Below, piece after piece: positions 26,801 to 34,196 of a DNA stretch of 64,000 nucleotides. The position numbers were made by a program, and so were the translations under genes. Position 1 is the stretch's first letter. Every line of letters begins with the position of its first letter. The DNA comes from Streptomyces sp. NBC_00289 (lineage in GTDB: Bacteria; Actinomycetota; Actinomycetes; Streptomycetales; Streptomycetaceae), in contig NZ_CP108046.1 of NCBI RefSeq assembly GCF_041435115.1, positions 1,674,001 to 1,738,000 on the forward strand. Direction: 5' to 3'. The notes beneath the pieces are model-generated. The model was not told where the DNA came from. It did not search any database and saw only the letters and a list, made by a program, of their open reading frames with translations.

Positions 26801-27873
26801 CGGTCCTCGGCCGCCTGAGCCACCACATCTCGGCCGTCACCGGGCACCCGCCGGCCCGGGTCACCTCCGCCACCGCACTGGCCGACCTCGGCCTCGACTC
26901 CCTGATGGCCGTCCGTGTCCGTACGGCCGTGGAGCGCGAGTTCGGCATCGGGCTGCCCCTGCGCGAGCTGCTCGGCGCCGACAGCGTCGGGGCCGCGGCC
27001 ACCCGTATCGAACAGGCCGTTGCGAACGGCCCGGCGGTCGAGAACTTCGCCGGAGGGACCCCGACGGCCCTGCGGACGCTGCGGGCCACCGGCTCCGGCG
27101 CCCCGCTGTTCCTCATCCACGCGGCGGGCGGCACGACCGACGTCTACCGAGGGCTCGCCGAACGGCTCGGGGACGACCGGCCGGTCTACGGACTGGACCG
27201 GCTGGAAGAGGCCCGGACGGTGCCGGACAAGGCACGCCGATACGCCGACGCGGTGGCCGCTGCCCACCCCGACGGCCCCTGTCTGCTGGGCGGTTGGTCC
27301 TTCGGCGGCTTCGTCGCCCAGGAGACCGCGCGGCAGCTCACCGCCGCCGGACGGGCCGTGGAGCTGGTGGTGCTCATCGACTCCGTACGGCCCCTCCCCC
27401 TGGCCGGCCGGACGCGCGCCGACCGGATCCGCTCCCACCTCACGGGCTTCGCCCGCCACGTCGCCGAAAGCTACGGAGTACGGCTGGAGCTGCCCTACGC
27501 CGACCTCCTCGCGCTGGACGACGACCGGGAGCGCGTCGACGCCGTGCTGCGGGCCCTGCGCGAGGCCGCTGACGTGCCGCCCGCCGCACTCGCGCACCAG
27601 CGCGCCTCCTACCTGGACCTGATGACCGGCGAGGACCACCGGCCGGGGCGCCACGACGGCCCGGTGGTCCTGTACCGGGCCACCGAGGCCGCTCCGCACA
27701 CCGTGCGCGACCCGGCGTACGAGCGCGACGACGAGACGCTCGGCTGGGACGAGGTGTGCCCGCGTCTGGAGGTCGTACCGGTGGCGGGCCACCATCTGTC
27801 GCTGCTCGACCCGCCGCACGTCGACGAGATCGCCGCCCATCTGCGGCGGGTGCTCGCCGAGCAGACCCGCTGA
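23839..27873 (+). CDS. pks13: Pks13-type condensing polyketide synthase (ACP-KS-AT-ACP-TE)
   Basis: A 1344-residue type I synthase with the exact domain order of mycobacterial Pks13. N-terminal ACP at about 5-80 with pantetheine Ser41 in GMSSRDAV; KS at about 98-525 with Cys265 (DTACSSSL), His400 (EAHGTGT) and His440 (GNLGHLEAA); AT at about 620-920 with Ser710 (GHSMGE); second ACP at about 985-1060 with Ser1021 (LGLDSL); thioesterase at about 1085-1344 with Ser1154 (GGWSFGG) and a late His in AGHHLSLLD. No KR, DH, ER or MT is present, so one Claisen condensation giving an alpha-branched beta-keto acyl product is expected. GTG start overlaps the upstream ligase stop. Confidence 0.92.
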   Translation: MRPADEGALRRLIAERVAVWSGTAAEDIPMDRPLADLGMSSRDAVALAGELSEVTGRELPSTLLWESPTCEALVIRLCRRPEAGAPPVAAPPAAPGPSGEPVAVVGTGCRLPGGVHGPDAYWRLLSEGVDAIRRVPEDRWRDFTAFPPADAPSHGGYLDDIAGFDADFFRVPPREAAVLDPQQRILLEVVHEALAHAAVPADSLAGTATGVFVGISAAEYGQLTGADPAAVDPWAPAGAALSVAAGRLSYVLDTRGPSMAVDTACSSSLVAVHHACVSLRTGESDTAIAAGVNLLLSPVVSVAFRRAGALAPDGRCKPFSAAADGIGRGEGCAAVILKRLSDAERDGDRVLAVVRATAVNSDGRSGGLLAPNPAAQRALLDTVYARAGLTPAHIDYVEAHGTGTPLGDPIEAGALGAVLGQGRDPDQPLLLGSAKGNLGHLEAAAGIAGLVKTVLALHHDRIPPSLHCTDGSVLGDAPLRVATEPEPWPRYGGTATAGVSGFGFGGTNAHAVLEEWRPDALLPAPQGGSAAHLHLLSDADTERVRDTAARLADWLRTPEGRAASCADVARTLAGRAGRGPVRVAVTARDREELSDALGAFAAGRSHPRVVTGDRDRVGRAPVWIFSGYGSQWRGMGRRLLAEEPVFAAAVEKLDAQLAPECGLSLYDHLASGGALDRLEVAQPVLFGLQVALAELWRSHGVEPAAVIGHSMGEVAAAVCAGALDVSDAARVITVRARLLSGLRGGSMAVVDLDDDELDALRREFPDVHVAVHSSPRQKVVTGEESAVTRLVARLTERGRAARAMRVVGAGHSPQVDALLPELTGALSDVRGGRPRVPVYSTVLDDPRGDCAFDAAHWAANLRRPVRLDRALASAAADGHTVFVEISPHPVLSRAVTDTVPDALLVGTLRRDSDGVAEFGTRLGALYAAGGRLPLPPGRVIDLPAPRWRHVRHWWTDGRTTAAAHPAAPTPRGVEREREPEPATGGPASVLGRLSHHISAVTGHPPARVTSATALADLGLDSLMAVRVRTAVEREFGIGLPLRELLGADSVGAAATRIEQAVANGPAVENFAGGTPTALRTLRATGSGAPLFLIHAAGGTTDVYRGLAERLGDDRPVYGLDRLEEARTVPDKARRYADAVAAAHPDGPCLLGGWSFGGFVAQETARQLTAAGRAVELVVLIDSVRPLPLAGRTRADRIRSHLTGFARHVAESYGVRLELPYADLLALDDDRERVDAVLRALREAADVPPAALAHQRASYLDLMTGEDHRPGRHDGPVVLYRATEAAPHTVRDPAYERDDETLGWDEVCPRLEVVPVAGHHLSLLDPPHVDEIAAHLRRVLAEQTR

Positions 27874-27893
27874 ACCGGACCCGAGGAGCCGCC

Positions 27894-28838
27894 ATGTCCC
27901 ACCGAACCGCCGGAGTGTCACGACGTACCGTCACCAGGGCGGCCGCCGCCGCGGGCCTGGCCTCCGCCTTCGGCGTCCCGGCCGCGGCCGGCCGCGCGCG
28001 GGCCGCGACCCGGATCGGTCCACGCACCCTGGACGTGTCCGTGCCCTCCGCGGCGCTGGGCCGCGGCGCGCCACTGCGGCTGATCCTGCCGTCGGACTTC
28101 GACGCCCGGCCGACGCGGACCTACCCCGTCCTGTACCTGCTGCACGGCGCCCACGACGACTACACCTCCTGGACCCGGGAGACGGACATCGAGTCCTTCA
28201 CCGAGGGCCGCGAACTGATCGTGGCGATGCCGGACGCCGGGCCCACCGGCATTCCCACCGCCTGGCGCGGCGGCCCCGACTACGAGACCTTCCAGCTGAC
28301 CGAGGTCCCGGCGCTGCTCGCCCGCGACTTCCGGGCCTCCGGCGTGCGGGCCGTCGCCGGGGTGTCCACCGGCGGCTACGGAGCGATGGCACACGCCGCC
28401 CGCCACCCCGGCCTGTTCACCGCCGCCGCCTCCTACAGCGGCATCCTCGACACCACCGCACCCGGCGTGCCCCCGCTCATGGACGCCATCGTGGCCCGCG
28501 AGAACCTCTCGCCCCGTTCCCTCTGGGGCAGTCCGCTGCTCGACCTCCTCACCTGGCGCGACTTCAACCCGCGCGCCCGCGCCGGGGGTCTGCGCGGCAC
28601 GCCCCTGTACGTCTCCGGCGGCAGCGGTGTCGTTGGCGGCAGCGGCGACTGGCTCCCCGAGGCCCTGGAGAGCGCCCTGTGGCTCTCCGCCCACAGCTTC
28701 GCCGACACGCTCGCGCTGCTGCGCGTCCCGGTCACCACGCACTTCTACCCCGGAGGAGGACACAGCTGGGCCTACTGGAAGCGGGAGTTCACCGCGTCGT
28801 GGCCGATGCTCGCCGGTGCGCTGGGCCTGCCGGAGTGA
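27894..28838 (+). CDS. Tat-exported antigen-85-like (mycolyltransferase fold) esterase
   Basis: A 314-residue secreted alpha/beta hydrolase of the antigen 85/esterase D family. The N-terminus has a twin-arginine signal (VSRRTVTR followed by an Ala-rich core, cleavage near residue 36). The mature part has YLLHGAHDDYTSWTRETD, the nucleophile elbow GVSTGGYGAM, and a terminal GGGHSWAYWKREF closely like the His-containing end of antigen 85. Antigen 85 transfers mycolic acids between trehalose esters or to the cell wall. The gene starts 21 bases after the Pks13-type gene behind GAGGAG, so it belongs to the same operon and probably acts on the exported product; simple esterase activity is the alternative. 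Confidence 0.85.
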   Translation: MSHRTAGVSRRTVTRAAAAAGLASAFGVPAAAGRARAATRIGPRTLDVSVPSAALGRGAPLRLILPSDFDARPTRTYPVLYLLHGAHDDYTSWTRETDIESFTEGRELIVAMPDAGPTGIPTAWRGGPDYETFQLTEVPALLARDFRASGVRAVAGVSTGGYGAMAHAARHPGLFTAAASYSGILDTTAPGVPPLMDAIVARENLSPRSLWGSPLLDLLTWRDFNPRARAGGLRGTPLYVSGGSGVVGGSGDWLPEALESALWLSAHSFADTLALLRVPVTTHFYPGGGHSWAYWKREFTASWPMLAGALGLPE

Positions 28839-28960
28839 CGGCGGTGCCGCCGGGGCACGGAACGGAGCGCAAGGGGCGTGCGTCCAACCCAGGACATGTC
28901 CCTCGCCCCACGGGAAACACTCCGCGGGTGAGCCGCCTCCGGGTGAAAGGAGTGTCCGCG

Positions 28961-29962
28961 ATGGCTGTCCCCACCCCGCAGGGCCGGCCGGACGGTACCG
29001 GACCCGCACCGGTGGTCCCGCCCGAGCTGGCCGGCCCGCTGCGCACCCGGCTCGAGGCCGTCGCCGACGAGGTGGAGGAGGAGGTCCGCAGACAGGTGCC
29101 CGAGTACGGCAGGCTGGGCGACGACGCCTACGGCCGGCACCTCAGGTCCGGAGTGGTGCAGGCGCTGACCCTCTTCGTCGACCACATCGCCGATCCGCGC
29201 GGGCGGGGTGAGGCGATCGCCGCGACGTATCACGAACTCGGGCGCGGTGAGGCCCTGGAGGGCCGCAGCCTGGACGCGCTGCAGTCGGCGCTGCGCGTCG
29301 GCGGGCTGCACGCCTGGCGGCTGCTGGGCCGCACGGCGGAGGATCTCGGGCTGGACTCCGCGGTGGTGTCCGCGCTCGGTGAGCTCGCCTTCCAGACCGT
29401 GCACGAGGTCGCGGAGGCGGCCGCGGCCGGGTACGCGGAGGCCCGGCTGCGTGACTCGGACGAGCTGGAGCGACGGCGCAGGCGCCTGCTGGACCTGCTG
29501 CTCGGCGACGGCCCGGTCTCCCCCGAGGCCGTGCAGGACCTCGCCCACACCGAGGCCGCGCGGTCGCTGCGCTGGGCGACGCGGGCCCTCGGGCTGATGG
29601 GCCGCGGGATCCTGCCCCGCCAGGGTGTGGTGCGGTGTGCCGACCATCTGTCGGTCCTGGTGCTGCACAGTGACGAGCCGCTGCTCGCCCAGCTGGAGGC
29701 GCGTGCCCTCGCGCCGCTCGACGCGGCCTCCGAAGGGCAGCGTCCGCGGCTGGCCGAGACGCTGCTGGCCTGGCTGCTCAGCGGCAGCAACGTCCCCGAC
29801 GTCGCCGCCCGGCTGCATGTCCATCCACAGACGGTCCGTTACCGCCTGCGCCAGCTCGAGAAGCTCTTCGGCGACGCCCTGCACGACCCCGGCACCCGTC
29901 TGGACCTCATCCTCTCCCTGCGCGCCGCGGCATTACGGGAGCAGGGCGGGATCACACCGTAG
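28961..29962 (+). CDS. PucR-family transcriptional regulator
   Basis: A 333-residue protein ending in the PucR-type helix-turn-helix (VPDVAARLHVHPQTVRYRLRQLEKLFG, about 280-305). The N-terminal 150 residues form a helical sensor-like region found in many actinobacterial members. The ATG at 28961 follows AAAGGAG; a GTG seven bases upstream is out of step with the ribosome site. It sits 122 bases after the esterase gene on the same strand and before the cutinase gene, so it may control this lipid locus, though nothing in the sequence proves it. Confidence 0.8.
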   Translation: MAVPTPQGRPDGTGPAPVVPPELAGPLRTRLEAVADEVEEEVRRQVPEYGRLGDDAYGRHLRSGVVQALTLFVDHIADPRGRGEAIAATYHELGRGEALEGRSLDALQSALRVGGLHAWRLLGRTAEDLGLDSAVVSALGELAFQTVHEVAEAAAAGYAEARLRDSDELERRRRRLLDLLLGDGPVSPEAVQDLAHTEAARSLRWATRALGLMGRGILPRQGVVRCADHLSVLVLHSDEPLLAQLEARALAPLDAASEGQRPRLAETLLAWLLSGSNVPDVAARLHVHPQTVRYRLRQLEKLFGDALHDPGTRLDLILSLRAAALREQGGITP

Positions 29963-30116
29963 GAAAATCTCCGAAGTCACCCCCCACTCACCACGGAACA
30001 AAAACACACTGGAATTCTGAATTTCCGTCCATAACGCTCGGCCGGGAAACACGAATACGTTCGGGACCGTCCTTTTTCGCAGGCGCAGAAAGCGCCCCAC
30101 CCGCAAAGGATCCCCC

Positions 30117-30758
30117 ATGCGTATCCGTTTATGCCTCGCCGCGCTCTCCCTGGCCGGCGGAGCCGGACTGGCCGCCCTCTCCACGCCCACCGCAACCGCC
30201 GTCGCCTGCACGGACATCGACGTGGTGGCGGCCCGCGGCACCTTCGAGCCGGGCACGCTCGGCGCCATCGTCGGCGATCCGGTGTTCTCCGCGCTACAGA
30301 AGAAACTGCCGGGCAAAAGCCTGTCCAGCTACAAGGTGAACTATCCCGCGGACCTGTCCCTCACCTCGGCCGCCCAGGGAAACACGGACCTGGTGAATCA
30401 CGTGCGCGGGCAGGCGGCATCGTGCCCGAATCAGCGTTTCGTTCTCGTGGGCTATTCGCAGGGCGCGAACGTCGTCGACAACTCCATCGGCATCAGCAGC
30501 GCCGGCGCGGTGGTCGGCAGCCCCATCGTGGCCACCCTGCCCGCCGCCCTCGAACCGAGGGTCGCCGCGGTGCTGCTGTTCGGCAACCCGATCCGGGCTC
30601 TCGGCAAGAGCGTCACCGGCACCTACCAGGGCCGCACCCTCGACTTCTGCGCGAAGGGCGACCCCATCTGTGAGAACGGTGGCGGTGACGTGCTGGCGCA
30701 CCTCGGCTACACGGCCGACGCCGACGCGGCGGCCGCCTTCGCCGCGGGCCGGGTCTGA
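30117..30758 (+). CDS. Secreted cutinase-family serine esterase
   Basis: A 213-residue exported enzyme: Sec signal at 1-30 (cleavage near TATAVA), then a small alpha/beta hydrolase with four cysteines, the conserved start DIDVVAARGTFEPG, the nucleophile motif VLVGYSQGANV and a C-terminal DPICENGGGDVLAHLGY that supplies Asp and His. Cutinases cut ester bonds in cutin and lipids; mycobacterial cutinase-like proteins act on cell-envelope lipids, and one (Rv3802c) is part of the mycolate locus. The 154-base upstream region is AT-rich for this genome, so it probably has its own promoter. Ribosome site AAAGGA precedes the ATG. Confidence 0.9.
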   Translation: MRIRLCLAALSLAGGAGLAALSTPTATAVACTDIDVVAARGTFEPGTLGAIVGDPVFSALQKKLPGKSLSSYKVNYPADLSLTSAAQGNTDLVNHVRGQAASCPNQRFVLVGYSQGANVVDNSIGISSAGAVVGSPIVATLPAALEPRVAAVLLFGNPIRALGKSVTGTYQGRTLDFCAKGDPICENGGGDVLAHLGYTADADAAAAFAAGRV

Positions 30759-30782
30759 GCCGGACCTGCACAGCCGCACAAC

Positions 30783-30834
30783 CGCACGGGTCCGGGGCCC
30801 GGGAGGACGTCCTCCCGGGCCCCGGACCCGTGCG
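30783..30834. terminator. Very strong bidirectional terminator
   Basis: A perfect 26-base inverted repeat with no loop bases (30783-30808 and 30809-30834) lies between the convergent cutinase and hydrolase genes. Confidence 0.85.
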
Positions 30835-30849
30835 CGGAACCCGGCGCCC

Positions 30850-32571
30850 CTACCGCGGAGAGCGGGCGAAGAGGGCCAGGTGGGTGGAGACGGGCTCCGG
30901 CCGGCCGTCGTTCTGCGCCGCCGCCGCGGTCAGCACGTCGAGGTGCTGGTAGCCGTCGGCGACCACGGGGTGCAGGTCGGCGGGGATGCGTCCGGCCAGC
31001 AGGCCGTCTCCCGCGAGCACCGTGAGCGTCGGGTTGGCCGTCAGCCCCTCGGGGTGCACGAGCAGCTTCTTCACCTGCGGTGAGGTGGCCAGTTCGAGGT
31101 CCGTGACCAGCCTGGTGGGGAAATACTGCTCGGTGAAGTCCAGCGGCTGCTCGGCCAGGCTGCGGGCCAGCTCCTGGATGCCGGTGACCTCCTTGCCCGC
31201 GTTCGTGAACGGCGTACCGTCGGCGGACCGGTGCCCGGGGTCGTCGGCGTCGCCCACCCGGTCGTAGTCGCGCCAGGTGTACAACGGCCCGTGCGGCTGC
31301 TCCGGGATGGCCTTGTACTCGGTGCCGTACAGCCCGGTCGGCTGTGAACTGCCGTTGGCGGCGGGGAAGTTCTTGTCGACGACCGGGCCGCCGTCGAAGA
31401 AGCCCACGCTGCTCTGCAGGAAGGCCAACGGAACCGAGTGGTCGTCCATCAGCGCGCCGAGTACCGCCTCGTTGGTGAGCCGGAAGTCCTTCACGGCGGG
31501 TGAGCCGGAGAGGAACGTGGCGGTGTCCCTGGAGAACAGGAACCGGTTCGTGGCCTCGATGTTGAGGCCGGCGGGCAGGTAGCGGGGCAGGTCGGCCTCG
31601 CCGTGGGGATCCCGCGTGGCGCCCAGACCGGCGATGGCCAGCAGTGTCATGGTCTCGGGGTTCAGCAGCACCGGCGCCGACAGGGAGCGCGGCAGTACCC
31701 CGGAGTCGAGGCCCGCCTGCACGGCGGCGTGGCCGAGACCGACGTCGGGCAGGTTGGTGTCGTCCGGGATGCTGCCGCTCAGGTCGGCGAGCGAGGTGGA
31801 GACGGTGGTGTCGAGGGCGAAGTAGCCGGCGCACTGCTGGTAGCCGGCGTCGGCCGTGGTGCCGGGGTCGCCGTCGAAGTCGGCGGCCGCGAAGTATCCG
31901 GTGATGACCCCGCCGAGCGAGTGCCCGCCGCAGAGCACCTTGCGCTTGCGCAGACCCTGGTCGGGCAACTCGGCGGTCAGCAGGTCGTACTGGTCGCGCA
32001 CGGTCTGCCCGATGCCGAGCTTCGCCAGCCATCCCAGCCGTTCGTTGCCGAGGAAGCCGCCGAAGGTCCGGCCGCCCGCCTGCTTGCCCCGGTAGTAGTA
32101 GTCGACGGCCGTGTGCTGGTCGCCGGAGGCGATCCCGGTGCGGTCCTCCAGGCAGTTGGACCGCCGGTCCAGGGCCCAGAACTCGATGTGGCGGCCCTGA
32201 CCGGCGGCGAGCGCGACCGTGTTGCGGGCGACGCTGTCGAACGCGCCGGCGCCCTCCAGGATGCCCGGCTGGGCGACCAGGACGCGGTCGGCGTCGGCCG
32301 AGGAGGCCGGCCCGTCGGTGGAGCGGTAGCGCAGATACGACAGCCAGTCGCAGGCCGCCGGCCGGGCTCCGGCCGAGGCCGGCAGGGGCACCCGCACCCG
32401 GACCACGGACTCGCTCACCCCGGTGACCGGGGACGCCGAGACGACGGGCGTCTCGCTGCGCGCGTTCTGGCCTCGGGCGTCCGGGGCGGCGGCGGTGAGC
32501 GCGCCTGCCGTCAACAGCGCCGCCAGCGCGGCGCCGGACCAGGTTCTTCCTCTGCTGCGGCTCATGTCCAT
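30850..32571 (-). CDS. Secreted alpha/beta hydrolase (lipase-like)
   Basis: A 573-residue exported protein with a signal peptide at about 1-33 (RSRGRTW then a hydrophobic Ala/Leu core). The catalytic elbow is CGGHSLGGVITGYF at about 213-226, the Gly-His-Ser-Leu-Gly pattern of lipases; the second half is long and variable, ending in a segment VVADGYQHLDVLTAAA that may hold the catalytic His. I cannot name the substrate. The start at 32571 lacks a clear ribosome site and an ATG two codons later is equivalent. It converges on the cutinase gene, so two secreted esterases lie side by side next to the mycolate-like locus. Confidence 0.78.
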   Translation of the reverse strand: MDMSRSRGRTWSGAALAALLTAGALTAAAPDARGQNARSETPVVSASPVTGVSESVVRVRVPLPASAGARPAACDWLSYLRYRSTDGPASSADADRVLVAQPGILEGAGAFDSVARNTVALAAGQGRHIEFWALDRRSNCLEDRTGIASGDQHTAVDYYYRGKQAGGRTFGGFLGNERLGWLAKLGIGQTVRDQYDLLTAELPDQGLRKRKVLCGGHSLGGVITGYFAAADFDGDPGTTADAGYQQCAGYFALDTTVSTSLADLSGSIPDDTNLPDVGLGHAAVQAGLDSGVLPRSLSAPVLLNPETMTLLAIAGLGATRDPHGEADLPRYLPAGLNIEATNRFLFSRDTATFLSGSPAVKDFRLTNEAVLGALMDDHSVPLAFLQSSVGFFDGGPVVDKNFPAANGSSQPTGLYGTEYKAIPEQPHGPLYTWRDYDRVGDADDPGHRSADGTPFTNAGKEVTGIQELARSLAEQPLDFTEQYFPTRLVTDLELATSPQVKKLLVHPEGLTANPTLTVLAGDGLLAGRIPADLHPVVADGYQHLDVLTAAAAQNDGRPEPVSTHLALFARSPR

Positions 32572-32661
32572 GGCCGGACCGTAGGGCGGTGCCCACGGCG
32601 TCCTCAGGCCGTGCTCACAAGAACGCAGCCCGGGGCCGCGCCTTTGTCACCTCAGACAGGA

Positions 32662-32703
32662 CCGAGCGGGGTCCCCGTCCGTTCGGACGGGGACCCCGCT
32701 CGG
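32662..32703. terminator. Strong terminator hairpin after csbD-like gene
   Basis: A perfect 20-base inverted repeat (32662-32681, 32684-32703) with a 2-base loop, just downstream of the leftward CsbD gene. Confidence 0.85.
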
Positions 32704-32714
32704 GGTGGTGCTCG

Positions 32715-32888
32715 TCAGTGCCGGAACGCGTCCTTCGCCTTCTCCTTGGACTGACGCGCGTCGCCCTTCGACTGCTCGGCCCGGCCTTCGGCCGTCATGC
32801 GCTCGTTGCCCAGCGCCCGGCCGACCGTCTCCTTGGCCTTGCCCTTGGCCTGTTCCGTCTTCGCCTTGGCCTTCTGCTCTCCGGCCAC
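32715..32888 (-). CDS. CsbD family general stress protein
   Basis: A 57-residue, highly charged, Lys/Glu/Gln/Ala-rich protein typical of the CsbD family: MAGEQKAKAKTEQAKGKAKE followed by TVGRALGNERMTAEGRAEQSKG. In Bacillus csbD is under SigB control; the protein's activity is unknown. The GTG at 32888 follows GGAG at nine bases. A GTTT-N14-GGGTTA element lies about 50 bases upstream and resembles a SigB-type promoter with mismatches. The gene sits next to an anti-sigma kinase and not far from the SigB-like sigma factor. Confidence 0.88.
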   Translation of the reverse strand: MAGEQKAKAKTEQAKGKAKETVGRALGNERMTAEGRAEQSKGDARQSKEKAKDAFRH

Positions 32889-32936
32889 CTTGAATCACTC
32901 CAAGTCGCACTTGACCTTTGATGTCACCACACCGGG

Positions 32937-32960
32937 TAACCCGCGTCGAGGCGGCCAAAC
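32937..32960 (-). promoter_or_regulatory. Possible SigB-type promoter of csbD-like gene (near match)
   Basis: On the minus strand GTTT at 32960-32957, a 14-base spacer and GGGTTA at 32942-32937, about 50 bases before the csbD start. It departs from GGGTAC at the fifth and sixth bases. Confidence 0.35.
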
Positions 32961-32980
32961 CCGGCCCGCCTCGCCGTCGC

Positions 32981-33409
32981 TCAGCACAGGGGCAGGCGCA
33001 CGGAGACCGTCTTGCCCGTCTCGCCCGGCTTGGTGATCACTTCGCCGCACAACCGGGTGACGATCTCCAGACCGTGCTGCCCGATCCGCAGCGGGTCGCG
33101 CGGCAGGAACGTGGGCCAGCCCTCGCCCGTGTCCGTGACCGCGATCTCCACGCTGTCGTCCGTCAGGGTCAGCCGCAGCCGGGACGGGCCCGGCGCGTGC
33201 CGGACGACGTTCGTCACCAGTTCGCTGACCACCAGCCGCGCCGAGTCCCCGAAGGTGTCGGCCATGTCGACCCGTGCTTCGAGCAGGAGGTCCACGAAGT
33301 CCTGGACGACGTCCCTCGACGCGGGGATCATCTCCGACCCACCGGTGAAGTCCCGCATCACGGAGGCGGCGGACGAGGTGGCGGAGTCGGGCCTGTAAGC
33401 CGAAGTCAT
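32981..33409 (-). CDS. Anti-sigma factor / HATPase serine kinase (RsbW-like)
   Basis: A 142-residue single-domain GHKL ATPase. The N box SELVTNVVRHA (about 65-75) and the G1 box TDTGEGWP (about 92-99) are clear, and the C-terminus HGLEIVTRLCGEV ... KTVSVRLPL fits RsbW/SpoIIAB-like kinases. These bind a sigma factor and phosphorylate STAS antagonists. The ATG at 33409 follows GAGG at six bases. It is divergent from a STAS gene 268 bases away, its probable antagonist, and 3.4 kb from the SigB-like sigma factor. Many actinobacterial members of this family lack a known sigma partner, so pairing is inference. Confidence 0.88.
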   Translation of the reverse strand: MTSAYRPDSATSSAASVMRDFTGGSEMIPASRDVVQDFVDLLLEARVDMADTFGDSARLVVSELVTNVVRHAPGPSRLRLTLTDDSVEIAVTDTGEGWPTFLPRDPLRIGQHGLEIVTRLCGEVITKPGETGKTVSVRLPLC

Positions 33410-33677
33410 CAACCGCCTCACTGTCCGTTCCGGGCCCGGTCCAGGGTGCCGAAGGGCGTCCGGTCCCCCACGATACGCATCGAACCCCTCCCCGCCCTCA
33501 CTTTTGCCGAGAGGGACGAGGCACGTGTACGCGCGTAGCCGTCGCGTGCGGCCCGGCCGGGTTCCGGTCAACCGCTCCGTGCTCCGGTTGACGTTCCTGG
33601 CGCTCCTACGGTTGCTTGGGAGCCGGACCGGCTCGTCCCGGACCTCCCACCCGACGACCTTCGAGGGGATCCACCGG

Positions 33678-34028
33678 ATGCGGCATTCCGCGCTGACCAT
33701 CTCACGGCGGCAGTCCACCGACAGCACCGCCGTACTGATCCTGGTCGGCGAGATCGACCACACCACCGCTCCGCACCTCGGCGAGGCCCTTCAGGACCCG
33801 CGGGTGGCCGTTCCGCGCCAGGTGCTGGATCTGACGGCGGTCACCTTCCTGGACTCCAGCGGCATCGACGTCCTCATCCACGCCCACCTCACCGCCGCCG
33901 AAGGCGGGGGGTTCGTCAGGCTGGCCGCCGCCGGCCCCGCCGTCCTGAGACCTCTGCGGATCGTCGGGGTCGACGAGCTCATTCCGCACCATCCGAGTCT
34001 CGACGAGGCCCTCGCCCACAGCGCCTGA
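33678..34028 (+). CDS. STAS-domain anti-sigma factor antagonist
   Basis: A 116-residue RsbV/SpoIIAA-like protein. The loop TFLDSSGIDVL keeps the canonical DSSG with the phosphoacceptor Ser, unlike the STAS-ANTAR protein. Strands EIDHTTAPHLGEAL and VRLAAAGPAVLRPLRIVGVDELI follow the family pattern. The ATG at 33678 follows GAGGGG at nine bases. It diverges from the anti-sigma kinase gene and is followed by a large PP2C phosphatase gene on the same strand, making a compact kinase, antagonist, phosphatase and sigma factor set between 32.9 and 37.6 kb. Confidence 0.9.
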   Translation: MRHSALTISRRQSTDSTAVLILVGEIDHTTAPHLGEALQDPRVAVPRQVLDLTAVTFLDSSGIDVLIHAHLTAAEGGGFVRLAAAGPAVLRPLRIVGVDELIPHHPSLDEALAHSA

Positions 34029-34196
34029 GCGCGGGGAGGGGGAGTCGTGCGCCGGCGGCCGGGCGGCGGCCACTTCCGGACGTCCGCGCGTCCTGAACGA
34101 AGCCGCCGGGCCCCCTTGTGGCCACGCCCCGACGTCCGCTGGTCACGGCACGGTTGCGAGCTGACCGGCGGCCTGCGACTGTGCCATGCTCGGGAC

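Noticed and set aside
20455..27873. Ordinary polyketide antibiotic cluster
   Set aside because: There is only one condensing module, no reductive domains, no tailoring, export or resistance genes, and the partner genes are those of the mycolate condensation locus.
23800..27921. A 1373-codon open frame antisense to the Pks13-type gene
   Set aside because: It is a GC-bias shadow: the sense strand has every catalytic motif of a synthase, and the antisense product has no recognisable domain.
30707..32596. 629-codon open frame overlapping the secreted hydrolase on the same strand
   Set aside because: It is an Arg/Pro/Gly-rich frame-shifted shadow of the hydrolase with no signal peptide or motif.
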